From Strigamia acuminata (lineage: Eukaryota; Arthropoda; Chilopoda; Geophilomorpha; Linotaeniidae), in NCBI GenBank assembly GCA_949358305.1, contig OX442323.1, forward strand, positions 3,844,001 to 3,908,000: 64,000 bases of DNA. The letters run 5' to 3'. Of this stretch, positions 22,213 to 32,409 are shown piece by piece (the first letter of the stretch is position 1; each line of letters starts with the position of its first letter). Under the pieces are notes generated by a model. That model did not search any database. It worked only from the letters and a program-made list of their open reading frames with translations, and was not told where the DNA came from. The translations under genes and the position numbers were made by a program.

Positions 22213-22584
22213 GTAGGAAATCATGGGCAAATTAAACGCGGCGGCCATCCGCGCCTCGTGGACACAAGTCTCCTGCGGTCCAATGTAGACGGACACATTG
22301 TGGGTCCACAAAGTGGCAGTGTTGAGAATGCTCTGCGCCTCTTCGCCGAACGTTTCGGCGACCACAAACGCGAGCGAATTGCCATCCCGGATGGGAAAAC
22401 GCTCGTTCACTTCGTCGACGGCCAAAGAAATCGCTCCGCTCACCGACAGGCCCGGCCGAGAGTACTCGAGCTCGTTCGGGCGTCTCTCGGAGCCCGTGAT
22501 GTAACCCATGAGGAACTCATGAGCGCAACAACACGCTCGGAAAACACAGAAAAGCGCGAGTAAACAGCCTGGATTAGTGTTCAT
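22213..22584 (-). CDS. Receptor guanylate cyclase (Gyc76C-like), coding exon 1 with start codon
   Basis: Encodes residues 1-124. The start codon at 22584 opens a hydrophobic signal peptide (LLALFCVFRACCCA). Then come the first strands of the ANF-receptor domain: MGYITGSERRPNELEYSRPG, SGAISLAVDEVNERFP and, strikingly, YIGPQETCVHEARMAAAFNL followed by PMISY. These match the insect Gyc76C family as I know it. The exon ends in phase 0 at donor GTAAGT (22212-22207). Its base composition is much richer in GC and CG than the intron. The protein would be an axon-guidance and epithelial type receptor by family knowledge only; the ligand here is unknown. Confidence 0.92.
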
Positions 22585-22740
22585 CTCGTCATCTGGCGGC
22601 GTGCAATTGATGCGTGGCTCGCGCGTGCACGTGCATCAGATTGTGCTCAGCATCAAGCGCCAGCGTCTATTTCAATGTCGGCGCCGAGGACGTCTCGTGG
22701 CTGTTTTCGGCGACTGCAATGCGGGGGTATTAAATTGGTT
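22585..22740 (-). promoter_or_regulatory. Probable 5' leader and promoter-proximal region of the cyclase gene
   Basis: GC- and CG-rich sequence immediately upstream of the start codon, falling back to AT-rich DNA near 22740. The region contains GCACGTGCACGCGCG. No TATA box or initiator could be placed with confidence, so the transcription start is not called. Confidence 0.4.
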
Positions 22741-23208
22741 CGGTTATGATGTAATGAAAATGTGGAATATTTATGGCAGTGTATTTATTGTGAAATGTTT
22801 CTGCATATTTGGGATGGAATTGCCTTTGTTTAATCAAAATGTTTGCATAATGTCAACAGGTGGCTCATCGTTTCGGTCGGCTGTCAAGTTCAGATCGGTG
22901 GGCGAGGAAAAGTCACTTAAAAGTGATCGTGGGGAGCGCGGGGAGCGATTGTGTTCGTGGACAACGTTTTTGGTGGATAATTTACGAAGGAAATGCAAAA
23001 TAATGCATGTGGTTTGTGGAGTGGTGGTGCTGGGCTGCTGGTGCTGGGCTGTGATTAGATAAGAGTGTCTAGAGTTGACATAATCGGGTTATTTTTTGGG
23101 TCAGATAGGGCGGAAAAAAATTTATGCAGTCAATTGCATCAACAGAGAGGGGGTTGGCCAATAACAAAAATCGACTTTGGGTTTTTGAAATCATGTTAAA
23201 TTTGAAGA

Positions 23209-23660
23209 TTTCAGGATTTTGGGTGGATTTCTTAAAATTTTGGATGGATTTCTTAAAATTTTGGACGGATTTCTTAGGATTTTGGGCGGATTTCTTACGA
23301 TTTTGGGCGGATTTCTTAGGATTTTGGGCGAATTTTTCGGAATTTCGGACGGATTTATCAGAATTTCAGGCAGATTTCTCAGGATTTCTGGAAAATTTCT
23401 CAGAATTTCGGACGCATTTATCAGAATTCAGGCTGATTTCTCAGGATTTCGGGCAAATTTCTCAGATTTCGGGGGGATTTCTCAGGATTTTGGGCGAATT
23501 TTTCAGAATTTCGGACGGATTTACCAAACTTCAGGCTGATTTCTCAGAATTTCGGAAGGATTTATCAGAATTTCGGAAGAATTTATCAGAATTTCAAGCA
23601 GATTTCTTAGGATTTCGGGCGAATTTCAGGCAGATTTCTTTAAAGATTTTGCTCGGTTTT
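23209..23660. repeat. Minisatellite, period about 21 bp, upstream of the cyclase gene
   Basis: About twenty imperfect units such as GGATTTCTTAGGATTTTGGGC. The period is a multiple of three, so one plus-strand frame stays open for 201 codons and reads as FLKFWMDF-like repeats. The pattern degrades but is still visible as GATTT repeats to about 23900. I take it as non-coding. Confidence 0.85.
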
Positions 23661-24292
23661 GCTACAATTTGCGGAACAATTTTTAAGTTTTTATGGATTT
23701 CAAGGATTTCGAGAATTTCAAAGATTTAAAAAATTCTGAAGATTTATTAAACATTTCTGAGATTTGCTGTAAATCTGAAGATTCCACATTTTCAAGATTT
23801 TCACGATTTTGCGACTATTTCCGAAATAATTTCGAAAATTTGCAAGAATTTCTGACTTTCGTAAATTTCCAGGATTTCCAAGATTTCCAAGATTTCGAAA
23901 TCCAAAATCTTTCAACACATAAAATTGCCAGCATTTGCTACCCCATCGACCAAAACGCCTACCACTAAGCGAATACTGTTACAGTGAATGCTCAAAACCA
24001 AATTTAAGAGCATTTTATTTCCCACAGTTTTTCTCCAATTTCTGGTTCCATAAAAATTCTGTTTATCGGCGCCACCCGCTGCCCATCTAAAATCAGAAGG
24101 CGGATATTGCTTTTGACACTTGCTTCAATCCGTGGCAAATTGAAATGAATTAAACATGTGCAGACTTGTGTCACAGTGCTCTCCAAATGCTGCAATTGGG
24201 AATTCTCTTTCAACTTTTAAGGGTTTAGGACTGTGGAATTGATTGACCTTGAAGAAGCCATTTGCGGATTGCGGTCAGGGGTAAGATAACTA

Positions 24293-24458
24293 CAGTCGAA
24301 CCTCGTTATAACCAACTTCTCGTTCAAATGAATACTTAAAAATGGATAGATTGGTTGGTTGGTTGGCCTAGAAAACACCAATTTTTATATAACGAAGTTT
24401 CGTTATAACAAACTGATTTCTCGGGTCCCTTGCGATTCGTTTTAACGAGGCTCGACTG
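24293..24458. mobile_element. pogo-like short element, copy 1
   Basis: Inverted ends CAGTCGAACCTCGTTATAAC / GTTTTAACGAGGCTCGACTG are flanked by TA (24291-24292, 24459-24460), typical of pogo/Tigger derivatives. It has no coding capacity. Confidence 0.85.
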
Positions 24459-24459
24459 T

Positions 24460-25418
24460 AGTTAGGTCCAATAACTTGAAAACTAATTATTATAACTTTA
24501 CCAAATTTTAATACATTAAGGGGTTTCATTAAATGAGCGATTATTGTGATTAGTTGATTATTGCCCAACAAAATCTGATTATGTGATGCCATATCACAGA
24601 CCACGTAAAATAATATTGTCGCTAAGTAGCATTGATCTCACTCATGAATCCACGATGTAAGACAGCAAAGCCTAACACCGCTTCGGATAAATCCTCTCCA
24701 AGTCTCCGCACGCAAGGTGAACTATAAGTAACCTAAAACTAAGTATTACTATCTCAGACAACTCAATAAGGTGTTTCAAACAACAGATTATAATTTTATC
24801 AACATTATAAAAAAAAAAAACCTAAGATAATCACACAAGACGTGCACAATTAACTAGTTGGTCCAAAGGTGGCACAACTTGACAACAGTAAAACGACGAC
24901 GACATAATAATTTTTAAATGTCTGAAGAAACTTTTTTTCACATGAAAACCTTATTTTAGGAATTTATAAAATAAAATGTTAACTCTTTTACTTCATTAAA
25001 ACATTGCAATTGCACGTTGCTGAATGCCCACAAATGGTTTGCACTTTGCAGTCATATATCCCTCTGTAAGCAATATAATAGATTGTAATATAATAAGTTC
25101 ATAGTAGAGCTCTATATATATATAGATGAAATTAAAACGTTAACTTCTATTTATTGGGCTTCACTGCTGCGCAGGCAAAATCGATGGGAGTGGGAAGAGT
25201 TCTCTTCTTCTGCGGAAGTACATTCAACAAAATTATCAAATAAATGATCCGCCTTGTTTTGTTTGTTTAAAATCTCGTTTCTTTGTTTTCAATTTCCTCA
25301 AGCGTGAAATGATGGGATTACATTATATACAACTATTTACTTTCTTTTCTTTTTTATAAGTTTTGAGTCCTCGTGTAATCGAGACAAATGGAAATCGTTT
25401 TACCTTTCGTTTAATCGA
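24460..25418. other. Intergenic, no gene seen
   Basis: AT-rich sequence between the pogo-like element and the candidate terminal exon at 25419. No other element or exon recognised. Confidence 0.5.
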
Positions 25419-25567
25419 TTAAAAGTTCTGCGCAATATTTATTCCAAGTCTGCCAGACCGGAAGTACAGGAGCACTAAGCTGAGTGGTACTGTGAAGAGC
25501 AACAAAGCAAACATCCATCTCGTGTCTTGCTCCAAATCATAACGGTAAATAAACATGCCAAAACCAT
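25419..25567 (-). CDS. Candidate terminal exon of an unidentified membrane protein
   Basis: Open from an acceptor-like ATCACAAAAG (AG at 25569-25568) to a TAA stop at 25421-25419. The peptide reads GFGMFIYRYDLEQDTRW, then a hydrophobic span MFALLLFTVPLSLVLLYF and a short tail RSGRLGINIAQNF, as in a protein with a C-terminal membrane anchor. Its first two bases complete a codon begun by the last base of the candidate exon at 27473-27681, giving a smooth KDD-DGFG junction. The pyrimidine tract is weak. I do not recognise the family, and upstream exons were not found. Confidence 0.45.
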
Positions 25568-25593
25568 CTTTTGTGATCAGAAGATTGCAACAA

Positions 25594-26036
25594 ATCTTGT
25601 GAACACTTGTGTTCACACTAGACCCAACGCAAGAAAAATGACACAACGCAAACTGCTTGCGTCCAAAAATTCTTGACGTTGACGCCAATTCCTTCTTCAA
25701 CTCCAAGTTGAAGTAAGCGACGCAACGCAAGGAAAGGTCTTGCGGCCAACCAATCAAGATCGGCTTCAACTCACGTCGATTCACGTCTGGTTGGGGAGAC
25801 TTTGCCATATGCAAACAGGCCGCCATGTTCGGATTCTGGAACTAGTTCTAGAACTAGATCCAATTCCAGGTTTCATTGAAACCATCTGATTGGCCAGACA
25901 CAACATCAATTGTTTCAGCTGTTCACACGTGCCCTTCAGTGTGAACAGACTCTGCGTTGCGTTTGATTAATTTTTCCTTGCGTTGCGTTGCATCTAGTGT
26001 GAATACAAGTGTGAACCTGGCTTTAGCGGTAGCTGT
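25594..26036. mobile_element. Inverted-repeat element with TTCACACTTGT ends
   Basis: Ends TGAACACTTGTGTTCACACT and the complement of AGCCAGGTTCACACTTGT face each other, with further inverted CGCAACGCAA blocks inside. A partial relative lies at 30087-30285, and the outer element at 31572-38172 has similar ends. Those ends and a TAA or TTA flank suggest a Harbinger/ISL2EU-like family. Confidence 0.6.
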
Positions 26037-26039
26037 TGC

Positions 26040-26920
26040 AAGTGACGAACTATATCAACAGTTGTTGTTGTTTTGAATGGTTTGATCACGGTGGTTGAAC
26101 GCTTATGGGAATAACGTCATCAATTTATTGATTTTTACAATAGTAATGTATAAAAATTACATTTTGTCCCATAATCGTAGACACCCAAAAGATCTGCCGT
26201 TTTTGGTTTGGGCCACCTAATACAAAAACGTGGCAAAACTGTCTACGACACTCCAATTAATGGTGTTACAAATATAAAATTATTTTACGTTCTAGAAAAA
26301 AAATTACAGTTAATTTTCGCACTTCTGTAATTTTTGACCGACCCCTGGGTGTGGGAAAGTTAATTTTATATACTTCCAGAAACCCCCGTATTTGGGAACT
26401 AGATTCACTTTAGCGATGCCCATTTAGGAATAGAATCATTTTAGAGACGGAACCGATAACCGATCTAAGCAGTTCAATGATACTGGATCCTTCATGCTTG
26501 TTATTAGCACCACATTCGCTCATAAATTTAAGTTAACTGCTTTAAGGTAAGTCAATCTTCGAATAAACAACTTGTTTTTCTTCCTCTCCAGCAAAATTCA
26601 ATTTATTTTTATTAATTTAATAAGCTAAAAATAGAAAAATAGAATTTTAATCAACAAATGCAATCTATACTTAGCCCGTTAGGTATAGAAATACCGGTAA
26701 TATATACTCATACATATATAAATTGAATTCCTGTATTATTATAATGGAAAATGAAATTGCATTTATCAGTCAGGCAATCACTGTCCCAGTGGGATAACAG
26801 AAAATTAACATAGCTGAACAGAATGCAAATAAACTCACAACTAGCACGTCGATCGCTTAATGAGAAACCGAATAACTTAGCACAGATTAGTATTCCACCG
26901 GGACACCCAGTCTTCATGTT
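26040..26920. other. Intergenic or intronic, no gene seen
   Basis: If the two candidate exons are real this is intron. A block at about 26300-26362 (ACTTCTGTAATTTTTGACCG to GGGAAAGTTAA) resembles the right end of the TTAA-flanked element at 8601-9002. Confidence 0.4.
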
Positions 26921-26924
26921 TTAA

Positions 26925-27392
26925 CTCTTGGAGGCATAAGGGTAAAATGTGCCGTTCTGGTATAAGGCATTACGGATTTATGGACAATTTTCAGGTCAAT
27001 TAGTTAAAGCGTCGTTTCAATTTTTGAAAGTTTGCAATTAATTATATAGAGGGTGCTAGTTATGAACAGTAAAAAAAAATATATTTTTTTTACCAACTAG
27101 TGGTTGGTTTAAAAACTACTGGTAAATGCAAAAAGCTATTAACTGAAGCGCTCTTTCAAGGCAGCAAAGCCAGCATAATAGTTTTGCTGGAGTTTTAAGG
27201 GGCAGAAAATTTGCATTTAGCATAATTAATTAAATAAATGACCAATGACTTAAAATTTCACCTGAGTTAAGGTTCAGTATGATATAAAACAAATCACAAA
27301 TTTTCAGCAAAAAAAAATGGATAGAAAAAAAAAATTTTCCTATACAAGAAAGAGCTTGTCCATAAATCCATATAGCCTTATGCCTCCAAGGG
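26925..27392. mobile_element. piggyBac-like short element, copy 2
   Basis: Inverted ends CTCTTGGAGGCATAAGG / CCTTATGCCTCCAAGGG are flanked by TTAA at 26921-26924 and 27393-27396. The CCC..GGG termini next to TTAA are characteristic of piggyBac derivatives. It has no coding capacity. Confidence 0.8.
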
Positions 27393-27472
27393 TTAAATTA
27401 ACATTGTTCCACAATGTCACACCAGACTGTCATAACTAACGAAAAAAAAATTGTTGTGCCACCGACCTTAAC

Positions 27473-27681
27473 CGTCATCTTTGAAAAAAATCTCTTGGAC
27501 AAAATCAATACCACATTTTGAAAGGTAAGCAATAAGGATTGGGTCATCTGCTTGTCTCAGGGGCTTGCCATAATCACTGCTTGTGATAAGATACCATTTT
27601 CTAACCTTTGCATCACCCACACTTTTAAGAACAAAGTAAAAGGTCGAACAACCATGCCCAAGAGCAAATCCCAATACGCAC
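27473..27681 (-). CDS. Candidate internal exon of an unidentified membrane protein
   Basis: Open for 69 codons between acceptor GTGTTTGCAG (AG at 27683-27682) and a donor GTTAAG (from 27472). The peptide reads GFALGHGCSTFYFVLKSVG, KWYLITSSDYGKPLRQADD, PILIAYLSKCGIDFVQEIFF. It ends one base into a codon, which is the phase the candidate terminal exon at 25419-25567 needs. The donor is weak, and two other frames are also open here, including a plus-strand frame of 78 codons. I cannot name the family. The joined product would be a lumenal or extracellular segment followed by one membrane span. Confidence 0.4.
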
Positions 27682-27959
27682 CTGCAAACACCATTAACCT
27701 CAGACGTAAGGATAACGGAGTAACAAGCTCACCTCCAGTAATTATAATTAATCCAAGAAGATGCAGGAAAACAAGCTTTGAAACTTAATTTTTCTTACTT
27801 AATTTACAGGTTAATTACCGTAAAACTAAACTGTGAAAATAATCTATATTTTGGTTTAAGAGGAAATCTTCCGTACAATTACTGGATAATTGCCGTTAAG
27901 TAACGGTAAAGAGTTTCCAAACTTTCAGACACCTAGCTCGAGTGGTTTTTGCTCTACAC

Positions 27960-28280
27960 CAGCGGTCGGCAACTGGCGGCCCGCGGTCCGGATACGGACC
28001 GCGGAAGGTCGAAACTTGGACCGCGGTGACGTTTGAGCGACGTTTTTCCTTCGGTTTCTTTCGTTTTTCCGTGTTTTTTTCATGGTTTTTCCAGTTTTTT
28101 TTCGTGTTTTTTAGATTTTATTGGTATTTTTTAGGTTGTGTGTGTTTATTGGGGGGTTTATTTGGTTTTTTTCCATTTTCTTAAGTTTTTAGAAAGGTTT
28201 TTAAGTGTTTCTTTTCTGGACCTCGATAAAAATTTTTCCATAGTATCCGGACCCCACTTAAAATTACTTGCCGACCCCTG
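27960..28280. mobile_element. hAT-type short non-autonomous element, copy 2
   Basis: Ends CAGCGGTCGGCAAC / CTTGCCGACCCCTG with a perfect 8-bp target duplication CTCTACAC (27952-27959 and 28281-28288). Inverted relative of 3472-3779. The inner part is GC-rich near one end (CCGCGGTCCGGATACGGACC) and T-rich elsewhere. Confidence 0.9.
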
Positions 28281-28293
28281 CTCTACACCATTA

Positions 28294-29296
28294 CAGAGTT
28301 TGCGGCAGACACTTTTCCCTTACATTTTTACACTATATTTAGTGTAACAAAAACGTTAAAAAAAATTTAGGTCGTAGATTACAGTTATAAAATTATCCTT
28401 ACGTTAGACATGTCACGTTATCACAGAAACTGTAGTAGTCTCTTTTGAAAAGGAAGACAGACAACTGTTGTATTTTACTAGTTTAAAACAATGAAGCAAC
28501 TTTATTATTGTAAATTAAAACCAAATGAAAGAGAAGAAATTAAAATGGTGGCAAATGAGGTCGTTGGTAATCTCAAATTGTTTTAGTGACGTAAATAGTG
28601 AAAAACTACCGGATTGGCTATGCTAATAGAGAGTTTGCGGGAGGCATTTTCCCCTTATTTTGTGCCACGTTACACTATTTTAGTACCATATCGTAAAGGA
28701 AAAATCTTTAGTGTATCGTTTTCAACACTAAATTAAAATATAGCACAGCCAATCACAATTGAGAACACTATATTGTTAGCTCCGCCCATTGCAAATGGCA
28801 ATTATTTTGTTGTCCCGAAAAAACACATCACAGTCATAGATACGTGATAAGTGAGGCCCAAAATTGAATTTTAGGCCCAAAACCATACTTTATAGACATA
28901 ATAATGGAATTTTATACAGAAATTTGCACATTTCCGCCCCCAAATTGAATTTTTAGGCCCAAAATTACTAACTGTCAGTAGTTGGCTGAAAGAGCGTAGT
29001 GATAAGGGAAAAGTGCAACCCGCAAAAACTTAATTTATTATTTTTCCCTTACACTATTTTTATACCGTATAGTCTTTAACTGTAAGGGAAAAATGCATCC
29101 CGCAAAAACTTAATTTATCATTTTTCCCTTACACTATTTTTATACCGTATAGTCTTTAACTGTAAGAAAAAAATGCATCCCGCAAACTCTCTAATGTCAG
29201 TTATAGTGCTAGTTCCTTTAGAGTTATAACTTTTCCACTATACTTATAACTACACAGGGTGTTTTTATAAGGGAAAAGTACCTGCCGTAAACTGTG
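28294..29296. mobile_element. TA-flanked element with GTTTGCGGCAG ends, host of a nested element
   Basis: Inverted ends CAGAGTTTGCGGCAG and the complement of CACAGTTTACGGCAG are flanked by TA (28292-28293, 29297-29298). It is interrupted by the related element 28629-29191. A truncated relative is at 9825-9985. Confidence 0.75.
28629..29191. mobile_element. TA-flanked short element (GAGAGTTTGCGGGAGGC end), copy 2, nested
   Basis: Relative of 15107-15596 with TA at 28627-28628 and 29192-29193. It is longer than copy 1 because about 78 bp near the right end, from AAAATGCATCCCGCAAAA to the next such block, is present twice in tandem. Confidence 0.8.
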
Positions 29297-29299
29297 TAT

Positions 29300-30085
29300 T
29301 ATCTGGCACTGCTGAATAAAATGAGCTGCAATTCCTGAGTTGTATACAACCATGTATTTGATTGCCCAGATTAATTTTCAACAGAAAACATAAAAGTTGC
29401 ATCATACTACCATGAGCACACTACAGCATGTGAATGATATTGCAGTGAATTAAATATAAACTCCAATAAACGTGAGTTATTAAACGTTCCAAACTGAAAT
29501 TCGTTTTTTCCGACAGGCATTCAAATCCTACACGCAATGCCATAAAAGGGACCAGCTTATCAGAGCCACAGATTGAGTCATACGTGCATTTTACGGCATT
29601 TCCTCCAAAGAAGAGCAAAACGGTAGTGCAGACTGCAGACTGCCCAGAGAAATTACACAGTAAAACACAAAATATTTTAATTTTTGAATGCAGCTAGTAT
29701 AATTTTCGATAGCTTCATTAAATATAAGGAAAATGGTGCAGTACAACTTGATGAGGTGCAAATTACCTAATCATATTGGCTACAGAACATCAAAAAGTAA
29801 TGATAAATTAGTGGCTCCAATTTCGTTTCAAGCTAAAGCTCACAAAATCGATATTTCTTCAACATGAAGGAAGATACACCAAAACAGACAAGCAAAACAC
29901 ATCATGAAGATCAGTTTTCAAGCAAAAATGCAAAGATTAAATGTCAGTTCATTTTCTAAAGAAGTTATAAAGAACTTGTATCTTGTAAGGTTGGATTTGA
30001 AATGTATGGAAAATCTATAAGGAAAGTGACATCCAGTACCACACTCGCATGGTTCAAAAATATATTCTACAATATATTGCCATGT
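29300..30085. other. Intergenic, no gene supported
   Basis: Contains minus-strand open frames at 29421-29618 and 29918-30130 that look weakly coding but lack matching splice phases. The end of an unknown TA-flanked repeat, TTTTTGAATGCAGC before TA, lies at 29681-29694 and recurs near 6196-6209. Confidence 0.4.
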
Positions 30086-30086
30086 T

Positions 30087-30285
30087 CCGCCATGTTCAGA
30101 TTCTGGAACTACTTCTAGAACTAGATCCAATTCCAGGTTTCGTTGAAACCATCTAATTGGCCAGACGCAACATCAATTGTTTCAGCTCTGTTCACACCTG
30201 CCCTACAGTCTGAACAGACCCTGCGTTGCGTTTGACTAATTTTTCTTTGCGTTGCGTCGCCCCTATACTAGAGTTGCACTCAAAA
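30087..30285. mobile_element. Partial copy of the 25594-26036 element
   Basis: Matches 25825-26020 closely, for example GGAACTA.TTCTAGAACTAG, CAGACGCAACATCAATTG and GACCCTGCGTTGCGTTTGA. Both ends are missing. Confidence 0.7.
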
Positions 30286-30379
30286 AGGCACCTCACAATG
30301 TGTACTCCCATTGGTCGAGCCAGTTTACTGGTGTAGTGATCCACAAAAGTAAAGTAAAAAATTAGTAGCAAACATAAAA

Positions 30380-30450
30380 AAAAATCTAAACGGCGCTTTA
30401 ACTAATTGACCTGATAATTGTCCTTACATGCGTAATGCCTAAAACCAAAA
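30380..30450. repeat. Small inverted fragment of the piggyBac-like family
   Basis: GGCGCTTTAACTAATTGACC then TGATAATTGTCC is the reverse of the left inner part of 26925-27392. Confidence 0.5.
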
Positions 30451-30498
30451 TGGTGCCTTTTTAAAGGCTTATATTTAACTTGACATGAACGTTTGTTT

Positions 30499-30525
30499 GT
30501 GTGTGTGTGTGTGGGGGGGGGGGGG
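30499..30525. repeat. GT microsatellite followed by a G run
   Basis: Eight or nine GT units run directly into a G tract of about 13. Confidence 0.9.
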
Positions 30526-30590
30526 CAACTTACCCTATTGTTTTTGCGATTCCATCCAGTCAAATTACGGACTAGATGGAACTTGATTTA

Positions 30591-30697
30591 CGCTATAGCT
30601 CACCATGCTGGTCACCCGTTCCCATTTGAACACGGAAGTTAAGCACCATTGAGCCTGGTTTGTCCTTGGATGGGTGACCTGCTGGAATCCCAGTTGT
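30591..30697 (+). pseudogene. 5S rRNA-derived sequence (pseudogene or SINE head)
   Basis: The order CACCATGCTGG, CACGGAAGTTAAGCACC, GAGCCTGGTT, CTTGGATGGGTGACCTGCTG, GAATCCCAGT follows eukaryotic 5S rRNA, including the internal Pol III control region. The 5' and 3' stems do not pair fully, and the sequence runs on into an unrelated tail (to about 30800) instead of a T run. That layout fits a 5S-derived SINE head or a decayed 5S pseudogene. Confidence 0.75.
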
Positions 30698-30699
30698 TT

Positions 30700-31570
30700 C
30701 TCATCCTTGTCTGATTAAGGTATCGTTTCTGTGGCAAGAACGTCTGCTATCCGCCTCCAACTGGATTTTCTATGTTTTCCCCAGTTCCCGATGCAAATGA
30801 AAAGTTGAGTCCTCAAGAAAGTTGTTCCATAAATGTGGTTTGCTTTATCAAAAATACAAAATGCAAACTTATCTTTTAAATGGACTTGGGACTTTCAAGT
30901 TCTGTTTTAAGTCTCTTAAAATGCAAGGCACTTTAAATTTAAATTATACAATGTACTTCATTTAAAAATTAAAGTAAATAACTGCTTGCCAATGACAATT
31001 TTCTTATTTTTTATTGACCTTCTGTCATTGCTTTAATGTTACCTATTTATAAAAATACTGTTGTTATTTGAGGATAAATGTAGCGTGAAATAACGTGCTG
31101 GTCAATGGCGGTAACAGGTAACAGCTTGGAAATTTATTCATGGGTTGTCCGCTAGGTGACTTACATGGAAAAAATGGGGTCTTCCCAGAATTGGGTATTA
31201 GTAATACCTGAATATTTCAACAAATACTACCTATAGTTATGCAGATAAATTTTAACACAGATTGTAAATTGTGATGAGCCATTTTGTGTGCAGTCTATGA
31301 AAAGCAATATTTTAAGTCAAATTCCTGCGGGGAAAATTTTTGGTCGTGCTATATTAAGCTATAAATAATCGACTGAACATCACACTTGCAGCAAGTCGTT
31401 GGCAAGTGTGAAACTGGTAAAATGAAAAAAGTTCTGCTGGGAACAATTTTGATCTGCAAAGTGAATTGGAATTTTTGGACTAAAGTAATAACACTCAACT
31501 CAACAGAATTGACAAAAATCAACTCTTCCTAAGAAATTTGCAAAAAATTTAGCTGCATCCAAAAAGTCTA
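30700..31570. other. Intergenic, possible SINE tail then no feature
   Basis: The first 100 bp may be the body of the 5S-derived element. The remainder is AT-rich with no exon or element ends recognised. TTAGCTGCATCCAAAAAGTC at 31548 recurs at 46340. Confidence 0.4.
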
Positions 31571-31994
31571 AAGGTGGGTTCACACTTGTGTTCACACTAA
31601 AAAGTAACGCAACGAAAACAAGTGTGAATATAATTGCATTACCTTACTTCTACTTCTTTATTAGGTGCGTTCAATTTGCAAAAGGAAAGAAATTTTTTTC
31701 CTTTTCTTACTTTCGCATAAGGAAGACAAGGTACTTTTGAATGAACACACTTATTTGTTGTTACTTTCCTTTTGTTTGTGCTTGCGCAAATCCAAGTTCT
31801 TAGATCCAGCCTATAGTACACAAAAATGTGGTTTTTACAGTTAAAACGGACGTTTTACCTTTTATTTACCCATTAAAATGAATGTTTTACCGTTAAAACG
31901 AATGGAAGTGATTAAATTCATTCAAATTTACCGATAAAAATCAATTTGTTGGACGAAAGGTTTTGTTTTGGCAATTCAAGCACCAAAACCAATT

Positions 31995-32312
31995 TGTGAA
32001 AACTGACGAGTTTTAGATGTTTGGGGTCGCGCGTTCATGTTCGGTGTCGTGCAGTGAAGCCATCATCCAGGCGGTGCTTTCTTGTGCGAGATTGTATGAC
32101 GCGCGTACGGAAGTCCAGTTATTCGTCATAAATTATCATGTTTGACCTTTGTTCCTGTTTTTCCAAATGTAAACCCCAAATATTGTTACAATAAATCTTG
32201 TCTTTATGTTAAAAGCATGGTTTTATTTTGTCTTCAGAAAAATTCCAGTTAAGTTAGAATTTCAATCAGTTTTTTAGCAAAAATAGCTTCTTTTAAATTG
32301 CGAGATTTCACA
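31995..32312 (+). repeat. 5' LTR of the BEL/Pao element
   Basis: Starts TGTGAAAACTGACGAG and ends GCGAGATTTCACA, so TG..CA termini. It has an AATAAA at 32190-32195 followed by T-rich sequence, a likely polyadenylation signal when used in the 3' LTR. Confidence 0.95.
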
Positions 32313-32330
32313 TGGTGCCGAAACCCGGGA
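32313..32330 (+). other. Primer-binding site of the BEL/Pao element
   Basis: TGGTGCCGAAACCCGGGA begins directly at the LTR edge. The leading TGG pairs with a tRNA CCA end. I did not assign the tRNA species. Confidence 0.85.
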
Positions 32331-32409
32331 AGTAACAGTGAATCCGGACAGAACAGCTCGAAAGAACTCGTAATTTCAAAGAAAAGCACCAAGACCAGAC
32401 AAGGACAAG

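Noticed and set aside
22129-22563. Plus-strand open frame of 144 codons opposite cyclase exon 1
   Set aside because: It is the antisense shadow of a GC-rich coding exon whose minus-strand product has clear ANF-receptor motifs and splice sites.
29421-29618. Minus-strand exon upstream of the candidate exon at 27473-27681
   Set aside because: It has an acceptor-like CTGCAG, but no donor gives the phase the next exon requires, and the peptide was not recognised.
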